64,000 nucleotides of DNA from Sphingomonas sp. BK235 (GTDB lineage: Bacteria > Pseudomonadota > Alphaproteobacteria > Sphingomonadales > Sphingomonadaceae): assembly GCF_004345855.1 (NCBI RefSeq), contig NZ_SLXN01000001.1, positions 434,001 to 498,000 on the forward strand, in the 5' to 3' direction. Both the position numbers and the translations under genes were made by a program. Below, one piece after another: positions 39,519-49,576 of the stretch (its first letter is position 1; each line of letters begins with the position of its first letter). The notes below the pieces were generated by a model. The model saw only the letters and a program-made list of their open reading frames with translations. It was not told the DNA's origin and ran no database searches.

Positions 39519-40445
39519 ATGGAGCGGCTTGACGGCGGCTCGGCGGTGCCGGCCGGGCTGGCCGGCGGGATCGTCGCGCTGGGCAATTTCGACGGTTTTC
39601 ACCTCGGTCACCAGGCGGTCGTCGGCCGCGCGGTCGAGCGCGCGCGCGCGGAAGGGCGGCCCGCGCTGGTCGCCACCTTCGACCCGCACCCGGTGCGTTA
39701 CTTCCGCCCCGACACGCCGCCGTTCCGGCTCACCACGCTGGACCAGCGCGCGCGTCTGTTCTCCGCCGCGGGTGCGGACGCGATGGTCGTGTTCCACTTC
39801 GACGAGGCGCTCGCCGGGCTCCACGCCGACGCCTTCGTCGCCGAGCGGCTGATCGGCGCGCTGCGCGTCGGCGGCGTCGTCACCGGCGAGGACTTCACCT
39901 TCGGCCACCGCAAGAGCGGCGACATCGCCACGCTGCGCGCCGCCGGCGCGGCGCACGGCTTCTCGGTCGATACCGTCGGCGCGGTGATGCTCGACGGCGA
40001 ACCCGTCTCCTCGACGCGGATCCGCGCCGCGCTCGGCGCGGGCGACCCGCGCGGCGCGGCGCGGCTGCTCACCCGGCCGTTCGCGATCGAGGGGGTGGTG
40101 CAGCACGGCGACAAGCTCGGCCGCACGATCGGCTATCCCACCGCCAACCTCGACATGGGCACATATCTGCGCCCCGCCTACGGCATCTACGCGGTGCGCG
40201 GGCGGCTGGCGGACGGGCGCGTGCTCGACGGCGCCGCCAATCTCGGCATCCGCCCCAGCTTCGACCCGCCCAAGGAGCTGCTCGAGCCCTTCTTCTTCGA
40301 CTTCTCGGGCGATCTCTACGGCCAGGAGCTCGAGGTCGAGCTGATCGACTATATCCGCCCGGAGGCGAAGTTCGACACGCTCGACGCGCTGGTGGCGCAG
40401 ATGGACTCGGACTGCGCTACCGCGCGGGCGTTGCTGGCGCGCTGA
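39519..40445 (+). CDS. ribF: Bifunctional riboflavin kinase/FAD synthetase RibF
   Basis: Makes FMN and then FAD. 308 residues. The N-terminal nucleotidyltransferase module has GNFDGFHLGHQAVV, DPHPVRYFRP and SSTRIRAAL; the C-terminal kinase module has GDKLGRTIGYPTANL, PAYGIYAVRGRL and AANLGIRPSF. The ribF-ileS-lspA order is common in proteobacteria. ileS starts 15 bases after its stop. Confidence 0.96.
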   Translation: MERLDGGSAVPAGLAGGIVALGNFDGFHLGHQAVVGRAVERARAEGRPALVATFDPHPVRYFRPDTPPFRLTTLDQRARLFSAAGADAMVVFHFDEALAGLHADAFVAERLIGALRVGGVVTGEDFTFGHRKSGDIATLRAAGAAHGFSVDTVGAVMLDGEPVSSTRIRAALGAGDPRGAARLLTRPFAIEGVVQHGDKLGRTIGYPTANLDMGTYLRPAYGIYAVRGRLADGRVLDGAANLGIRPSFDPPKELLEPFFFDFSGDLYGQELEVELIDYIRPEAKFDTLDALVAQMDSDCATARALLAR

Positions 40446-40460
40446 CGCGGCGCTAAGGCC

Positions 40461-43289
40461 ATGCCCCACATGGCCGACGCACCCGACACGCCGCGCGACT
40501 GGCGCAACACCGTCTTCCTGCCGAAGACCGACTTCCCGATGAAGGCGGGGCTCGCGCAGAAGGAGCCCGCGATCCTCGACCGCTGGAAGCGGATCGGGCT
40601 GTACGATCGCCTGCGCGAGCAGCGCCAGGGGCGCGAGCGCTGGATCCTCCACGACGGCCCGCCCTACGCCAACGGCGACATCCACATGGGCCATGCGATG
40701 AACAAGGTGCTGAAGGACGTGATCGTCCGCAGCCGCTCGCTGATGGGCTATGACGCGCCCTACGTGCCCGGCTGGGACTGCCACGGCCTGCCGATCGAGT
40801 GGAAGGTCGAGGAGGCGTACCGCGCCAAGAAGCTCGACAAGGATCAGGTGCCGGTCGCGCAGTTCCGCGCCGAGTGCCGCGCCTATGCCGACAATTGGGT
40901 ACAGATCCAGAAGGAGCAGTTCCAGCGGCTCGGCGTGATGGGCGACTGGGACAACCCCTATCTCACCATGCGCTACGAGGCCGAGGCGGTGATCGCGGGC
41001 GAGCTGCTCAAGTTCGCCGAGAGCGGCCAGCTCTATCGCGGCGCCAAGCCGGTGATGTGGAGCCCGGTGGAGAAGACTGCGCTGGCCGAGGCCGAGGTCG
41101 AGTATGAGGACGTGGTCTCGACCCAGATCGACGTCGGCTTCGAGGTGAGCGACTGCCCCGAATATCCGGGCCTCGCGGGCACGCTGGCGGTGATCTGGAC
41201 GACCACGCCCTGGACGATCCCGGTCAACCAGGCGCTCGCCTATGGTTCGGCGATCGACTATCTCCAGTTCGAGCACGAGGGCCGGCGCTATCTCGTCGCC
41301 GAGCCGCTGCTGCCCGCCTTCACCAAGCGCACCGGCATCCCGATGGGCAAGATCGTCGCGCTGATCAAAGGCCCGGTGCTGGAGGGCGCGACCGCGCGCC
41401 ACCCGATGCACCACCTCGGCGGCTTCTTCGCCACGCCGCGGCCGTTCCTCGAGGGCGAGTTCGTCACCACCGACGCCGGCACCGGGCTGGTCCACATGGC
41501 GCCCGATCACGGCGAGGACGACTTCCTGCTGTGCAAGGCCAACGGCATCGAGCCGGTGTTCGCGGTCGATGCCGCCGGCTTCTACCGCGCCGACTGGGCC
41601 TGGCTCGGCGGGCAGGGCAGCGTGATCAACAAGAAGTTCGTGGCGAGCGAGGGGCCGATCTGCACCGACCTGCGCGCGGCGGGCGCGCTGCTCGGCGCGA
41701 GCGACGACTTCCAGCACAGCTACCCGCACTCGTGGCGCTCCAAGGCGAAGGTGATCTTCCGCGCGACCCCGCAGTGGTTCATCCCGATGGACGTGGCGAG
41801 CGGCGCGGCGGCGGGTGACTCCGCCGGGGCCGGTACGGCGGACGGGGCCGAGCGTGGCAACGCCCCCACACTCCGCCAGCTCGCGCTCGACGCGATCGCG
41901 CGGACCCAGTGGGTGCCGCCGCGCGCGGAGAACCGCATCCGCTCGATGGTGGAAGGGCGCCCCGACTGGGTGATCAGCCGCCAGCGCGCCTGGGGCGTGC
42001 CGATCGCGCTGTACGTGAACCGCGCCACCGGCCAGTATCTCAACGATGCTGCCGTCAACGCGCGCATCGTCGCGGCCTTCCGCGACGGCGGCGCCGACGC
42101 CTGGTTCACCGCCGACCATCAGGTCCTTCTCGGCGAGGCGCATGACCTCGCCGACTATGAGCCGGTGAACGACATCCTCGACGTGTGGTTCGACTCAGGG
42201 TCGACCCACGCCTTCGTCGTCGAGGCCCGCTACGGGGAAGGCACGCGCGCCAACCTCTATATCGAGGGGTCGGACCAGCATCGCGGCTGGTTCCAATCGT
42301 CGCTGCTGGAGAGCTGCGGCACGCGCGGACGGGCGCCCTATGACGCGGTGCTCACCCACGGCTTCGCACTCGACGGCCAGGGCCGCAAGATGTCGAAGAG
42401 CCTCGGCAACGTCGTCGACCCGCTCAAGGTGATCGGCGAGTCGGGCGCGGATATCCTGCGGCTGTGGGCGGTGTCGACCGACTATTTCGACGATATCCGG
42501 ATCGGCAAGGAGGTGCTCGCCACCGCCTCGGACTCCTACCGCAAGCTGCGCAACACCTTCCGCTACCTGCTCGGCGCGCTCGACGGTTTCGCCGAGGAGG
42601 AGCGCGTCCCCGTCGCCGAGATGCCCGAGCTGGAGCGCTACGTGCTCCACCTGCTCCACGCCCTCGACATGGAGCTGCGGGAGGCGGCGCGCGGCTTCGA
42701 GTTCAACCGCTACGTCCGCCTGCTCGCCGACTTCGCCAACGAGGACCTGTCGGCCTTCTTCTTCGACGTGCGCAAGGACTCGCTCTACTGCGACGCCGCC
42801 GACGACGTGAAGCGCCGCAGCTACCGCACCGTGCTCGACGTGCTGTTCCACGCGCTGGTGCGCTACGCCGCGCCGGTGCTGGTCTTCACCGCCGAGGAAG
42901 TGTGGCAGGCGCGCTTCCCCGACGAGGCGAGCTCGGTTCACTTCCTCGAGTGGCCGCTGCTGCCCGATCCGGCCGCCGAGGACCTCTCGGCGCGCTGGCA
43001 GGCGGTGCGCGCGCTGCGCGTCCGCGTCACCGAGGCGATCGAGCCGCTGCGCCGCGCGAAGACGGTGCGCTCCAGCCTCGAGGCGGAGGTGACCGTGCCC
43101 GACCTGCCGCTCGACGCCGCGCAGCTCGCCGAGGCATTCATCGTGGCGAAGGTGACGCCGGCCGATGGCGTCGACGTGACCCGGACCGACTATCACAAAT
43201 GCGGCCGCTGCTGGCGGCACCTGCCCGAGGTGACGGTCGACGACGCGCTGTGCGACCGCTGCGCCGTGGTGGTGGGGGAGGGCGCGTGA
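40461..43289 (+). CDS. ileS: Isoleucyl-tRNA synthetase
   Basis: Class I synthetase of 942 residues. The HIGH-type motif is PYANGDIHMGHAMNK, the KMSKS motif GRKMSKSLGNV, and the C-terminal zinc site CGRCWRHLPE...CDRC. The editing domain carries TTTPWTIPVNQALAY and GTGLVHMAPDHGEDDF. Start ATG 40461; an ATG nine bases further on is possible. The stop overlaps the lspA GTG (GTGA). Confidence 0.97.
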   Translation: MPHMADAPDTPRDWRNTVFLPKTDFPMKAGLAQKEPAILDRWKRIGLYDRLREQRQGRERWILHDGPPYANGDIHMGHAMNKVLKDVIVRSRSLMGYDAPYVPGWDCHGLPIEWKVEEAYRAKKLDKDQVPVAQFRAECRAYADNWVQIQKEQFQRLGVMGDWDNPYLTMRYEAEAVIAGELLKFAESGQLYRGAKPVMWSPVEKTALAEAEVEYEDVVSTQIDVGFEVSDCPEYPGLAGTLAVIWTTTPWTIPVNQALAYGSAIDYLQFEHEGRRYLVAEPLLPAFTKRTGIPMGKIVALIKGPVLEGATARHPMHHLGGFFATPRPFLEGEFVTTDAGTGLVHMAPDHGEDDFLLCKANGIEPVFAVDAAGFYRADWAWLGGQGSVINKKFVASEGPICTDLRAAGALLGASDDFQHSYPHSWRSKAKVIFRATPQWFIPMDVASGAAAGDSAGAGTADGAERGNAPTLRQLALDAIARTQWVPPRAENRIRSMVEGRPDWVISRQRAWGVPIALYVNRATGQYLNDAAVNARIVAAFRDGGADAWFTADHQVLLGEAHDLADYEPVNDILDVWFDSGSTHAFVVEARYGEGTRANLYIEGSDQHRGWFQSSLLESCGTRGRAPYDAVLTHGFALDGQGRKMSKSLGNVVDPLKVIGESGADILRLWAVSTDYFDDIRIGKEVLATASDSYRKLRNTFRYLLGALDGFAEEERVPVAEMPELERYVLHLLHALDMELREAARGFEFNRYVRLLADFANEDLSAFFFDVRKDSLYCDAADDVKRRSYRTVLDVLFHALVRYAAPVLVFTAEEVWQARFPDEASSVHFLEWPLLPDPAAEDLSARWQAVRALRVRVTEAIEPLRRAKTVRSSLEAEVTVPDLPLDAAQLAEAFIVAKVTPADGVDVTRTDYHKCGRCWRHLPEVTVDDALCDRCAVVVGEGA

Positions 43290-43798
43290 GCCGGTCGCTG
43301 CCGCGCCTCGGGCTCGCGATCGCGCTCGTCGTCTTCGTCGTCGACCAGCTCGTCAAATGGGTCGTCACCGGCCCGCTCGCGATCGACTTCCTCGGCGCCT
43401 ATCGCGAGATCCTGCCGATCTTCGACCTGCGCTTCACCAAGAACGAGGGTGTGTCGCTCGGCATGCTGCGCGCCGAGACCGACACGATGCGCTGGCTGCT
43501 CGTCGCCTTCACCGGCGCGATTGCGGTGGCGGTGGCGGTGTGGATGGTCCGCGAGGAGAAGACCGGCGAGCAGGCCGCGCTGGGGCTGGTGCTGGGCGGG
43601 GCGCTCGGCAACATCCTCGATCGCGTGCGGCTGGGCTATGTGGTGGACTTCGCCGACCTCCATTTCGGTGAGTGGCGGCCCTTCCTGGTCTTCAACGTCG
43701 CCGACGCCGCGATTACGATCGGCGTGCTGATTCTGCTGGTGCGCGCGCTCCTGATCCGCGAGAAGCGCCCCGATCCTTCGGAGAATGTCCATGCGTAA
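43286..43798 (+). CDS. lspA: Lipoprotein signal peptidase LspA
   Basis: Signal peptidase II, which cleaves prolipoproteins after lipid attachment. 170 residues, four membrane helices. The catalytic Asp pair is in LGYVVDFADLHFG and FNVADAAITIGV, and FTKNEGVSLGML is a variant of the usual NxGxAFG segment. It starts at GTG 43286 overlapping ileS and overlaps the next gene's start; that gene encodes a lipoprotein, a likely substrate. Confidence 0.95.
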   Translation: MSRSLPRLGLAIALVVFVVDQLVKWVVTGPLAIDFLGAYREILPIFDLRFTKNEGVSLGMLRAETDTMRWLLVAFTGAIAVAVAVWMVREEKTGEQAALGLVLGGALGNILDRVRLGYVVDFADLHFGEWRPFLVFNVADAAITIGVLILLVRALLIREKRPDPSENVHA

Positions 43799-44276
43799 GT
43801 CTGTCGTCGCGGTGTCCGGTGTGGCGATGCTCGCCCTGCTCGCCGGCTGCGGCAAGCGCGGCTACGACCGCGCCCGCCCCGACGAGTTCGCGGTGGCGCG
43901 CCAGGCGCCGCTGATCATCCCGCCCGACTTCGCGCTGGTGCCGCCGCAGCCGGGCGCCGCGCGCACCCAGGGCAACAACCCGCAGGCGCAGGCGATCGAC
44001 GCTTTGTTCGGCGGCCCGGCGCAGCGCAGCGCGGCCGAAGCCGGCGTGGTCGACCAGGCCGGCGGCACCGGCGCTGCGCCCGCTGGCATCCGCTCGGAGG
44101 CGGGCGACCCGAAGACGAACGTCGTCGACAAGGGCCAGACCACGCGCGACATCATCGCCGCGCCGCAGGGCGACGGCCAGGACGCGCGCGCGAGCGCGGG
44201 CGGCGCCGCGAGCGCACCGGCTGCGGCACCGGCGACGCCGGCGCGTGCCACGCCGACGACGACACCGCAGCAGTAA
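43791..44276 (+). CDS. DUF3035-type lipoprotein
   Basis: 161-residue lipoprotein: signal peptide MRKSVVAVSGVAMLALLAGC with the lipobox LAGC, then the conserved stretch ARPDEFAVARQAPLIIPPDF and a long Pro/Ala/Gly-rich, probably disordered tail. The ATG at 43791 was preferred because GGAG lies seven bases upstream; ATG 43785 is in frame two codons earlier. It overlaps the lspA stop. Function unknown; members typically sit after lspA in alphaproteobacteria. Confidence 0.88.
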   Translation: MRKSVVAVSGVAMLALLAGCGKRGYDRARPDEFAVARQAPLIIPPDFALVPPQPGAARTQGNNPQAQAIDALFGGPAQRSAAEAGVVDQAGGTGAAPAGIRSEAGDPKTNVVDKGQTTRDIIAAPQGDGQDARASAGGAASAPAAAPATPARATPTTTPQQ

Positions 44277-44332
44277 GGGCGCGGGGGCCGAGCCTCATCT
44301 CAACGCCGGGGCCGCGCATCTTGATGACGGGG

Positions 44333-44413
44333 CCGTGCTCCGGCGAACGCCGGAGCCCAGGGCCGCAGGAGTAACGCTCGTGGCTCTGGGCTCCTGCGTG
44401 CGCAGGAGCACGG
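44333..44413. repeat. Second palindromic repeat family, copy 2
   Basis: 32-base arms in inverted orientation (44333-44364 and 44382-44413) around a 17-base spacer. The left arm contains CGCCGGAGCCCAGGGCC, the right arm GGCTCTGGGCTCCTGCG followed by TGCGCAGGAGCACGG; each arm is itself partly palindromic. A more diverged copy is at 12440-12523. Confidence 0.75.
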
Positions 44414-44443
44414 GAGAGGTCGGGACGTTCGCGACCTCCGACC

Positions 44444-44537
44444 GTCATGCCGGGCCTGACCCGGCATCCATCGTGCCGCGAGCGTCGCAGCCGGCGTGTG
44501 AGCGGCACCATGGATCCCGGCTCAAGGCCGGGATGAC
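44444..44537. repeat. 94-bp palindromic intergenic element, copy 2 (variant arms)
   Basis: Left arm 44444-44470 (GTCATGCCGGGCCTGACC, then CGGCATCCA), 40-base spacer, right arm 44511-44537 (TGGATCCCGGCTCAAGG, then CCGGGATGAC). The same 27-40-27 geometry as the other copies but with a different central arm sequence. It lies 31 bases after the second-family repeat in the same gap. Confidence 0.8.
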
Positions 44538-44574
44538 GGGTATGAAGGTGACGCCTACTAGCCGCGCCTTACCT

Positions 44575-45768
44575 CTACCGTTCCATCACCCCGCGCCACG
44601 CCGCGAGCCCGCGCTCCAGGTCGGCGATCAGGTCGTCCGGATCCTCCAGCCCGATCTGCAGCCGCACCAGCGGCCCCTCGAACCCGCACACTGTCGCGCT
44701 GCGATGCCGCTGCGGGTCGATCGGCACCGCGAGGCTCTCGAACCCGCCCCAGCTATAGCCGATGCCGAAATGCTCGAGCGAGTCGATCAGCGCCGCGCGC
44801 GCCGCGTCGCTCCCCCCGGCGAGCACGAACGAGAACAGCCCCGACGCGCCCGCGAAGTCGCGCTGCCACAGCTCGTGCCCGGGGCACGACGGCAGCGCCG
44901 GGTGAAGTACCCGCGCCACCTCGGGCCGCGCCTCCAGCCAACGCGCCACGGTCAGCGCGCTACGCTCGTGCTGCGCCAGTCGCACCGCCATCGTGCGCAG
45001 CCCGCGGCTGCCGAGGAAAGCGTCGTCGGCGCTGATCACCTGACCGAGCTGGAAGCTGGTATCGCGCAGCGCCGCGAACCGCCCCGGCGCCGCGGTGACC
45101 GAGCCCATCATCACGTCCGAGTGGCCGCCGACATATTTGGTGCAGGCGAGCACCGAGTAATCGACGCCGAGCCCGATCACCGGGAACAGCAGCGGCGTCG
45201 CCCAGGTGTTGTCGATCACCGTCGCCACCCCGCGTGCCTTGGCCGCGGCGACGATCGCGGGCACGTCCTGCACCTCGAAGGTGAGGCTGCCGGGGCTCTC
45301 CATGAAGATCACGCGGGTGCGATCGCCGATCAGCTCGGCGATACCTGCGCCGATCAGCGGGTCATAGTAGCGGGTGGTGATGCCCATCCGCGCCAGCAGC
45401 TTGTCGGCGAGCGAGCGGGTCGGATCATAGGCGCTGTCGACCAGCAGCAGCTCGTCGCCGGGCGACAGCAGCGTCAGCAGGCAGGCCGCGATCGCCGCGA
45501 CGCCCGAGGGATAGAGGAAGGTCGCCTCGGCGCCGGGCTCGAGCTCGGTGAGCGCGTCGGCGAGGCTCCACTGCGTCGGTGTGCCGCGGCGACCGTAGAA
45601 CAGGCGGTGGTGCGTGTCGCGCGCGCCGGTCGCGCGCAGGTGCGCGACGTCGTTGTAGAGGATCGTCGAGGCCCGCCACACCGGCGTGTTGACGACGCCG
45701 CCAGTCCACTCGTCGCGGCGCCCGGTCTGGACGACGCGCGTGGCGGGCTTGACCGGCCGGTCGCTCAT
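44575..45768 (-). CDS. metC: Cystathionine beta-lyase (MetC-like)
   Basis: PLP enzyme of the Cys/Met metabolism family, 397 residues. The PLP lysine is in ACTKYVGGHSDVMMG; FYGRRGTPTQWSLADALTEL and YPSGVAAIAACLL are characteristic of cystathionine beta-lyase, which makes homocysteine for methionine. Start ATG 45768 overlaps the sseA stop by four bases (ATGA), indicating an sseA-metC sulfur-metabolism operon. Confidence 0.92.
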   Translation of the reverse strand: MSDRPVKPATRVVQTGRRDEWTGGVVNTPVWRASTILYNDVAHLRATGARDTHHRLFYGRRGTPTQWSLADALTELEPGAEATFLYPSGVAAIAACLLTLLSPGDELLLVDSAYDPTRSLADKLLARMGITTRYYDPLIGAGIAELIGDRTRVIFMESPGSLTFEVQDVPAIVAAAKARGVATVIDNTWATPLLFPVIGLGVDYSVLACTKYVGGHSDVMMGSVTAAPGRFAALRDTSFQLGQVISADDAFLGSRGLRTMAVRLAQHERSALTVARWLEARPEVARVLHPALPSCPGHELWQRDFAGASGLFSFVLAGGSDAARAALIDSLEHFGIGYSWGGFESLAVPIDPQRHRSATVCGFEGPLVRLQIGLEDPDDLIADLERGLAAWRGVMER

Positions 45769-46613
45769 GCCGCCCCCGTCGCCTTGGGGGTGCTCGGGTC
45801 CGCGCCCCACTCGGTCCAGCTACCGTCATAGACCGCGGCGTCGCGCCCGAGCAGATGCGCGCCGAAGGCGAGCACGCTGGCGGTGATGCCCGAGCCGCAG
45901 GTCATGACCATCGGCCGGTCGAGGTCTACCCCGGCGTCGCGGAAGGCGGCGGCGAGTGCCTCGCCGCGCTTCCACCGGCCGTCCTCGTCGAACAGCCGCT
46001 TGTAGGGCAGGTTGCGCGCGCCGGGGATGTGGCCCGGGGCGACGCCCGCGCGCGGGTCCGGCTCCGCGCCGGTGAAGCGCGCCGCCGAGCGCGCGTCGAC
46101 GATCTGCTCGCTCGCGTCCTGCTGGATCGCGCGCATCGCGGCGAGGTCGCGCAGCCCCGCCGTTCCAGCGCCGGCGTCGATCGCGCGCGGCGGCACCGCA
46201 GCGTCGCCCTGCTCCAGCGGGAGACCCGCCCGCTTCCACGCCGCCAGTCCGCCGTCGAGCAGCGCGACCCGATCGAAACCGAAGGCGCGCAGCATCACCC
46301 AGGCGCGCGCCGCGGTATGATGGGGCGCGTCGTCGTAGAGCACAATGCGCGTGGCGCGATCGATCCCGAGCCGGGCGGCGCGCGCGGCGAACTGCGCCGC
46401 GCCCGGCAGGGTCGAGGGCAGGTCGCTCGCCGCGTCGGAGAAGCCGGCGAGGTCCATGTAGAGCGCGCCCGGCACATGGCCGGCGCGATACTCGGCGGCG
46501 TGGTCGCGCGGCGGCTCGCCGGGCAGCAGCGCGTCGTAGCTGGCGTCGAGCACGCGCAGGTCGGGGGCGCCAAGCTGGTCGGCGAGCCATTCGGCGGAGA
46601 CGAGTGGATCCAT
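45765..46613 (-). CDS. sseA: 3-mercaptopyruvate/thiosulfate sulfurtransferase
   Basis: Two-domain rhodanese of 282 residues. The N-terminal domain is inactive; the C-terminal active loop is TCGSGITAS, whose CGSGVTA-like sequence indicates mercaptopyruvate rather than thiosulfate preference. [12 protein letters not shown] and [10 protein letters not shown] are standard. It moves sulfur to acceptors such as cyanide or thiols. It is the first gene of the sseA-metC pair and divergent from queF. Confidence 0.93.
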   Translation of the reverse strand: MDPLVSAEWLADQLGAPDLRVLDASYDALLPGEPPRDHAAEYRAGHVPGALYMDLAGFSDAASDLPSTLPGAAQFAARAARLGIDRATRIVLYDDAPHHTAARAWVMLRAFGFDRVALLDGGLAAWKRAGLPLEQGDAAVPPRAIDAGAGTAGLRDLAAMRAIQQDASEQIVDARSAARFTGAEPDPRAGVAPGHIPGARNLPYKRLFDEDGRWKRGEALAAAFRDAGVDLDRPMVMTCGSGITASVLAFGAHLLGRDAAVYDGSWTEWGADPSTPKATGAA

Positions 46614-46687
46614 GTCCCTCTCATAGGCCGCGCGCGCGGTGCGGCAACAGGTCGCATTCCGCGCCGCGCGCGCCTATGTGCGCGCGC

Positions 46688-47134
46688 ATGACCCCGATGC
46701 ACCTTGGCCAGAACAGCTCGCTCCCCGCCTCGCCGCAGGAGGCGGTGCTCGACTATGTCCCCAACCCGCGCCCCGGCCAGACCTATCTGGTGCGCTTCAC
46801 CCAGCCCGAGTTCACCTCGCTCTGCCCGGTAACGGGCCAGCCCGACTTCGCGCACCTCGTGCTCGACTATGTGCCCGGCGAGACGATCGTCGAATCCAAG
46901 TCGCTCAAGCTGTTCCTCGGCGCGTTCCGCAACCACGCCGCCTTCCATGAGGATTGTACCGTCGGCATCGGCCAGCGGCTGTACGAGGAGATGCGCCCGC
47001 GCTGGCTGCGCATCGGCGGCTATTGGTACCCGCGCGGCGGTATGCCGATCGACGTCTTCTGGCAGTCGGCCGCGCCGCCGGCCGACCTGTGGCTGCCCGA
47101 TCAGGGCGTCGCTCCGTATCGCGGGCGCGGCTGA
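46688..47134 (+). CDS. queF: 7-cyano-7-deazaguanine reductase QueF
   Basis: NADPH-dependent reduction of preQ0 to preQ1 in queuosine synthesis. 148 residues, the short (type I) form. The catalytic Cys46 and Asp53 lie in [30 protein letters not shown] is the NADPH-binding QueF motif. No preQ1 riboswitch could be recognised in the 74-base upstream gap. Confidence 0.95.
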   Translation: MTPMHLGQNSSLPASPQEAVLDYVPNPRPGQTYLVRFTQPEFTSLCPVTGQPDFAHLVLDYVPGETIVESKSLKLFLGAFRNHAAFHEDCTVGIGQRLYEEMRPRWLRIGGYWYPRGGMPIDVFWQSAAPPADLWLPDQGVAPYRGRG

Positions 47135-47257
47135 TCCGGATCAGTCGGTTCGGGTCTCCCGCGGTGCAGCAAAACTGCAACCAATCCTTTCATGGCTGGT
47201 TCAGAAGAGAGGCACGGCGTCGCGTGGCGTCCGTGCTGCACCAGCGAAGGTATGAGG

Positions 47258-49531
47258 ATGAATCAGTCGGCCGTTCCGCAGGACGTCAACCACATCGCGC
47301 TGATCGGCAATTTCCTGCCGCGACAGTGCGGCATCGCGACGTTCACGACCGACACCTACCAGGCACTGCGCGAGCGTTTCCCCGATACGCAGGTGGACGT
47401 CTACGCGATGGACGATCACCCGGGGCGCTATGCCTATCCCGAGGCGGTCACCGCCGCGATCCCGCAGCACGACCTCTCCGCCTATGTCGCCACCGCGCGG
47501 CGGATCGAGGCGAGTGGGGCGCAGGTGCTGTGGCTCCAGCACGAGTACGGCATCTTCGGCGGCGAGGCGGGCGGCCATATCTTCGCGCTGCTCGACCGGC
47601 TGACGATCCCGCTGATCGTGACGCTCCACACCGTGCTGGAGAAGCCCAGCACGGCCGAGCGCACCGTGCTGGAAGGGCTGCTGCGGCGCGCCGCCAAGGT
47701 GATCGTGATGGCCGAGCGCGGCCGCGAGATCCTCGAGCGCGTCTACGGCGCCAGCCCCAAGTCGATCGCGGTGATCCCGCACGGCGTGCCCGACCGGCCG
47801 TTCGCCGAGCCGGACGCGTTCAAACCGCGCTTCGGCTGGGACGGCAAGCGCGTGATCCTCACCTTCGGCCTTCTCGCGCCGGGCAAGGGGATCGAGACGA
47901 TCGTCGAGGCCATGCCCGCGGTGGTCGAGAAGAACCCCGACGCGATGTACATCGTGCTGGGCGCGACCCATCCCAATCTGGTCGCGCACGAGGGCGAGAA
48001 GTATCGCGACTCGCTCAAGGCGCGCGCGGCCGAGCTCGGCGTCGGCGACAATGTCGCCTTCATCGACGCCTTCGTCGATCACGACGAGCTGATCGACCAT
48101 CTTCAGGCGGCGGATATCTATGCCACGCCGTATCTCAACCCGGCTCAGATCACGAGCGGCACGCTCAGCTACGCCGTCGGCGTCGGCAAGGCGGTGATCT
48201 CGACGCCCTATGTCCACGCCACTGAGATCCTGGCGGACGGGCACGGGGTGCTGGTCGATTTCCGCGATAGCGCCGCCTTCGCGCGCGAGATCAACAATCT
48301 TCTGGGCAGCGCCCGCAACCTCGGACGTCTGTCCTCGCGTGCCTATGCGCGTGGCCGCACGATGATCTGGCCTCGTGTAGTGGAGCAAGCAATGGACGAG
48401 ATCGCGACGAGTATCGCGACCCAGCCGCGGCGCCTCCGCGGCGGCGGCGAGACCGACACAAAGGTGTTGCCTCCCGAGATCGCCGCGGTCGAGCGGATGA
48501 GTGACTCGACCGGCATGTTGCAGCACTCGATCTACTCGGTGCCCGACCGCCGCCACGGCTATTGCATCGATGACAACGCGCGCGCGCTGATGCTGATGAG
48601 CGCCGTCCCCGAGCTCGACGCGGCAACGCGCGACAAGTGGATGACGATCTACGCCTCGTTCGTGCAATATGCCTGGAACCCAGAGGCGCGGCGCTTCCGC
48701 AACTTCATGAACTTCGACCGCACCTGGTGCGAGGACGTCGGCTCCGAGGACTCGAACGGCCGCACGTTGTGGGCACTGGGCGTCACCGCGCGCGACGCGC
48801 ACGAGGCCAAGCACCGCGACTGGGCGCGCGCGATGTTCGACTCGACCGCGACGCTCGCGCTCGAGCTGGAGAGCCCGCGCGCGCAGGCCTTCGCGATGCT
48901 GGGCGCCGCGGCGATGTTGGAGGCCTCGCCGCGCCACGAGCTGGCGACGCAGATCCTGCGCCGCTTCCCCGATGAGCATCTCAAGCTGCTCGATGCGGCG
49001 CGCCGGCCCGAATGGGGCTGGTTCGAGATCGTGCTCGCCTATGACAATGCGCGCCTGCCCGAGGCGATGCTGCGCGCCGGCATCGCGCTCCAGCGGCCCG
49101 ACCTGATCGCCTGCGGCATCGACACGCTGGAGTGGATCGTCGCCAAGCAGACCGCGCCCGAGGGCCATTTCCGCGCGGTGGGTTCGGAGAGCTTCGGCCG
49201 CGTCTACGCCGACCCGCTGCCGTTCGACCAGCAGCCGCTCGAGGCACAGGCCACGATCGACGCCTGCGCCGCGGCGTTCGACGCGACGGGGGACGCGCGC
49301 TGGTACGACGAGGCGAAGCGTGCCTACGACTGGTATCTCGGCGTCAACGACCTCGACCTCCCGCTGGCGACGCAGCGCGACGGCGGCTGTTTCGACGGGC
49401 TGATGCCGACCGGGCTCAACCGCAACCAGGGTGCCGAGTCGATCCTGGCGCTGCAAATGGCCTCGTGCGCGATTTCGGGGCTTTCAATCCGCGCCGGAAA
49501 AGTGGCAGGGACGCAGCGCGACGTCGCCTGA
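47258..49531 (+). CDS. GT4-like glycosyltransferase with long C-terminal helical domain
   Basis: 757 residues. The N-terminal half (to about 395) is a GT-B transferase: ALIGNFLPRQCGIATFTTDT, WLQHEYGIFGGEAGGHIFAL, TFGLLAPGKGIETIVEA and a donor region YLNPAQITSGTLSYAVGVGK, in which the usual Glu-containing GT4 motif is altered. From about 400 on there is a helical domain (MLQHSIYSVPDRRHGYCIDD, NARALMLMSA, DGGCFDGLMPTGLNRNQGAES) resembling an alpha/alpha barrel. ATG 47258 has GAAGG seven bases upstream. The next gene encodes a GH130 enzyme, suggesting a shared, probably mannose-containing, glycan; the product is unknown. Confidence 0.82.
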   Translation: MNQSAVPQDVNHIALIGNFLPRQCGIATFTTDTYQALRERFPDTQVDVYAMDDHPGRYAYPEAVTAAIPQHDLSAYVATARRIEASGAQVLWLQHEYGIFGGEAGGHIFALLDRLTIPLIVTLHTVLEKPSTAERTVLEGLLRRAAKVIVMAERGREILERVYGASPKSIAVIPHGVPDRPFAEPDAFKPRFGWDGKRVILTFGLLAPGKGIETIVEAMPAVVEKNPDAMYIVLGATHPNLVAHEGEKYRDSLKARAAELGVGDNVAFIDAFVDHDELIDHLQAADIYATPYLNPAQITSGTLSYAVGVGKAVISTPYVHATEILADGHGVLVDFRDSAAFAREINNLLGSARNLGRLSSRAYARGRTMIWPRVVEQAMDEIATSIATQPRRLRGGGETDTKVLPPEIAAVERMSDSTGMLQHSIYSVPDRRHGYCIDDNARALMLMSAVPELDAATRDKWMTIYASFVQYAWNPEARRFRNFMNFDRTWCEDVGSEDSNGRTLWALGVTARDAHEAKHRDWARAMFDSTATLALELESPRAQAFAMLGAAAMLEASPRHELATQILRRFPDEHLKLLDAARRPEWGWFEIVLAYDNARLPEAMLRAGIALQRPDLIACGIDTLEWIVAKQTAPEGHFRAVGSESFGRVYADPLPFDQQPLEAQATIDACAAAFDATGDARWYDEAKRAYDWYLGVNDLDLPLATQRDGGCFDGLMPTGLNRNQGAESILALQMASCAISGLSIRAGKVAGTQRDVA

Positions 49532-49576
49532 GCGGCATCGCGCGCGTACCGTCGTTCACTAAGACGAGGCTGGTCC

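Noticed and set aside
38514..42143. 1209-codon minus-strand frame opposite folA, ribF and ileS
   Set aside because: Antisense shadow; the plus-strand genes have clear catalytic motifs, and the shadow is Arg/His/Val-rich without domains.
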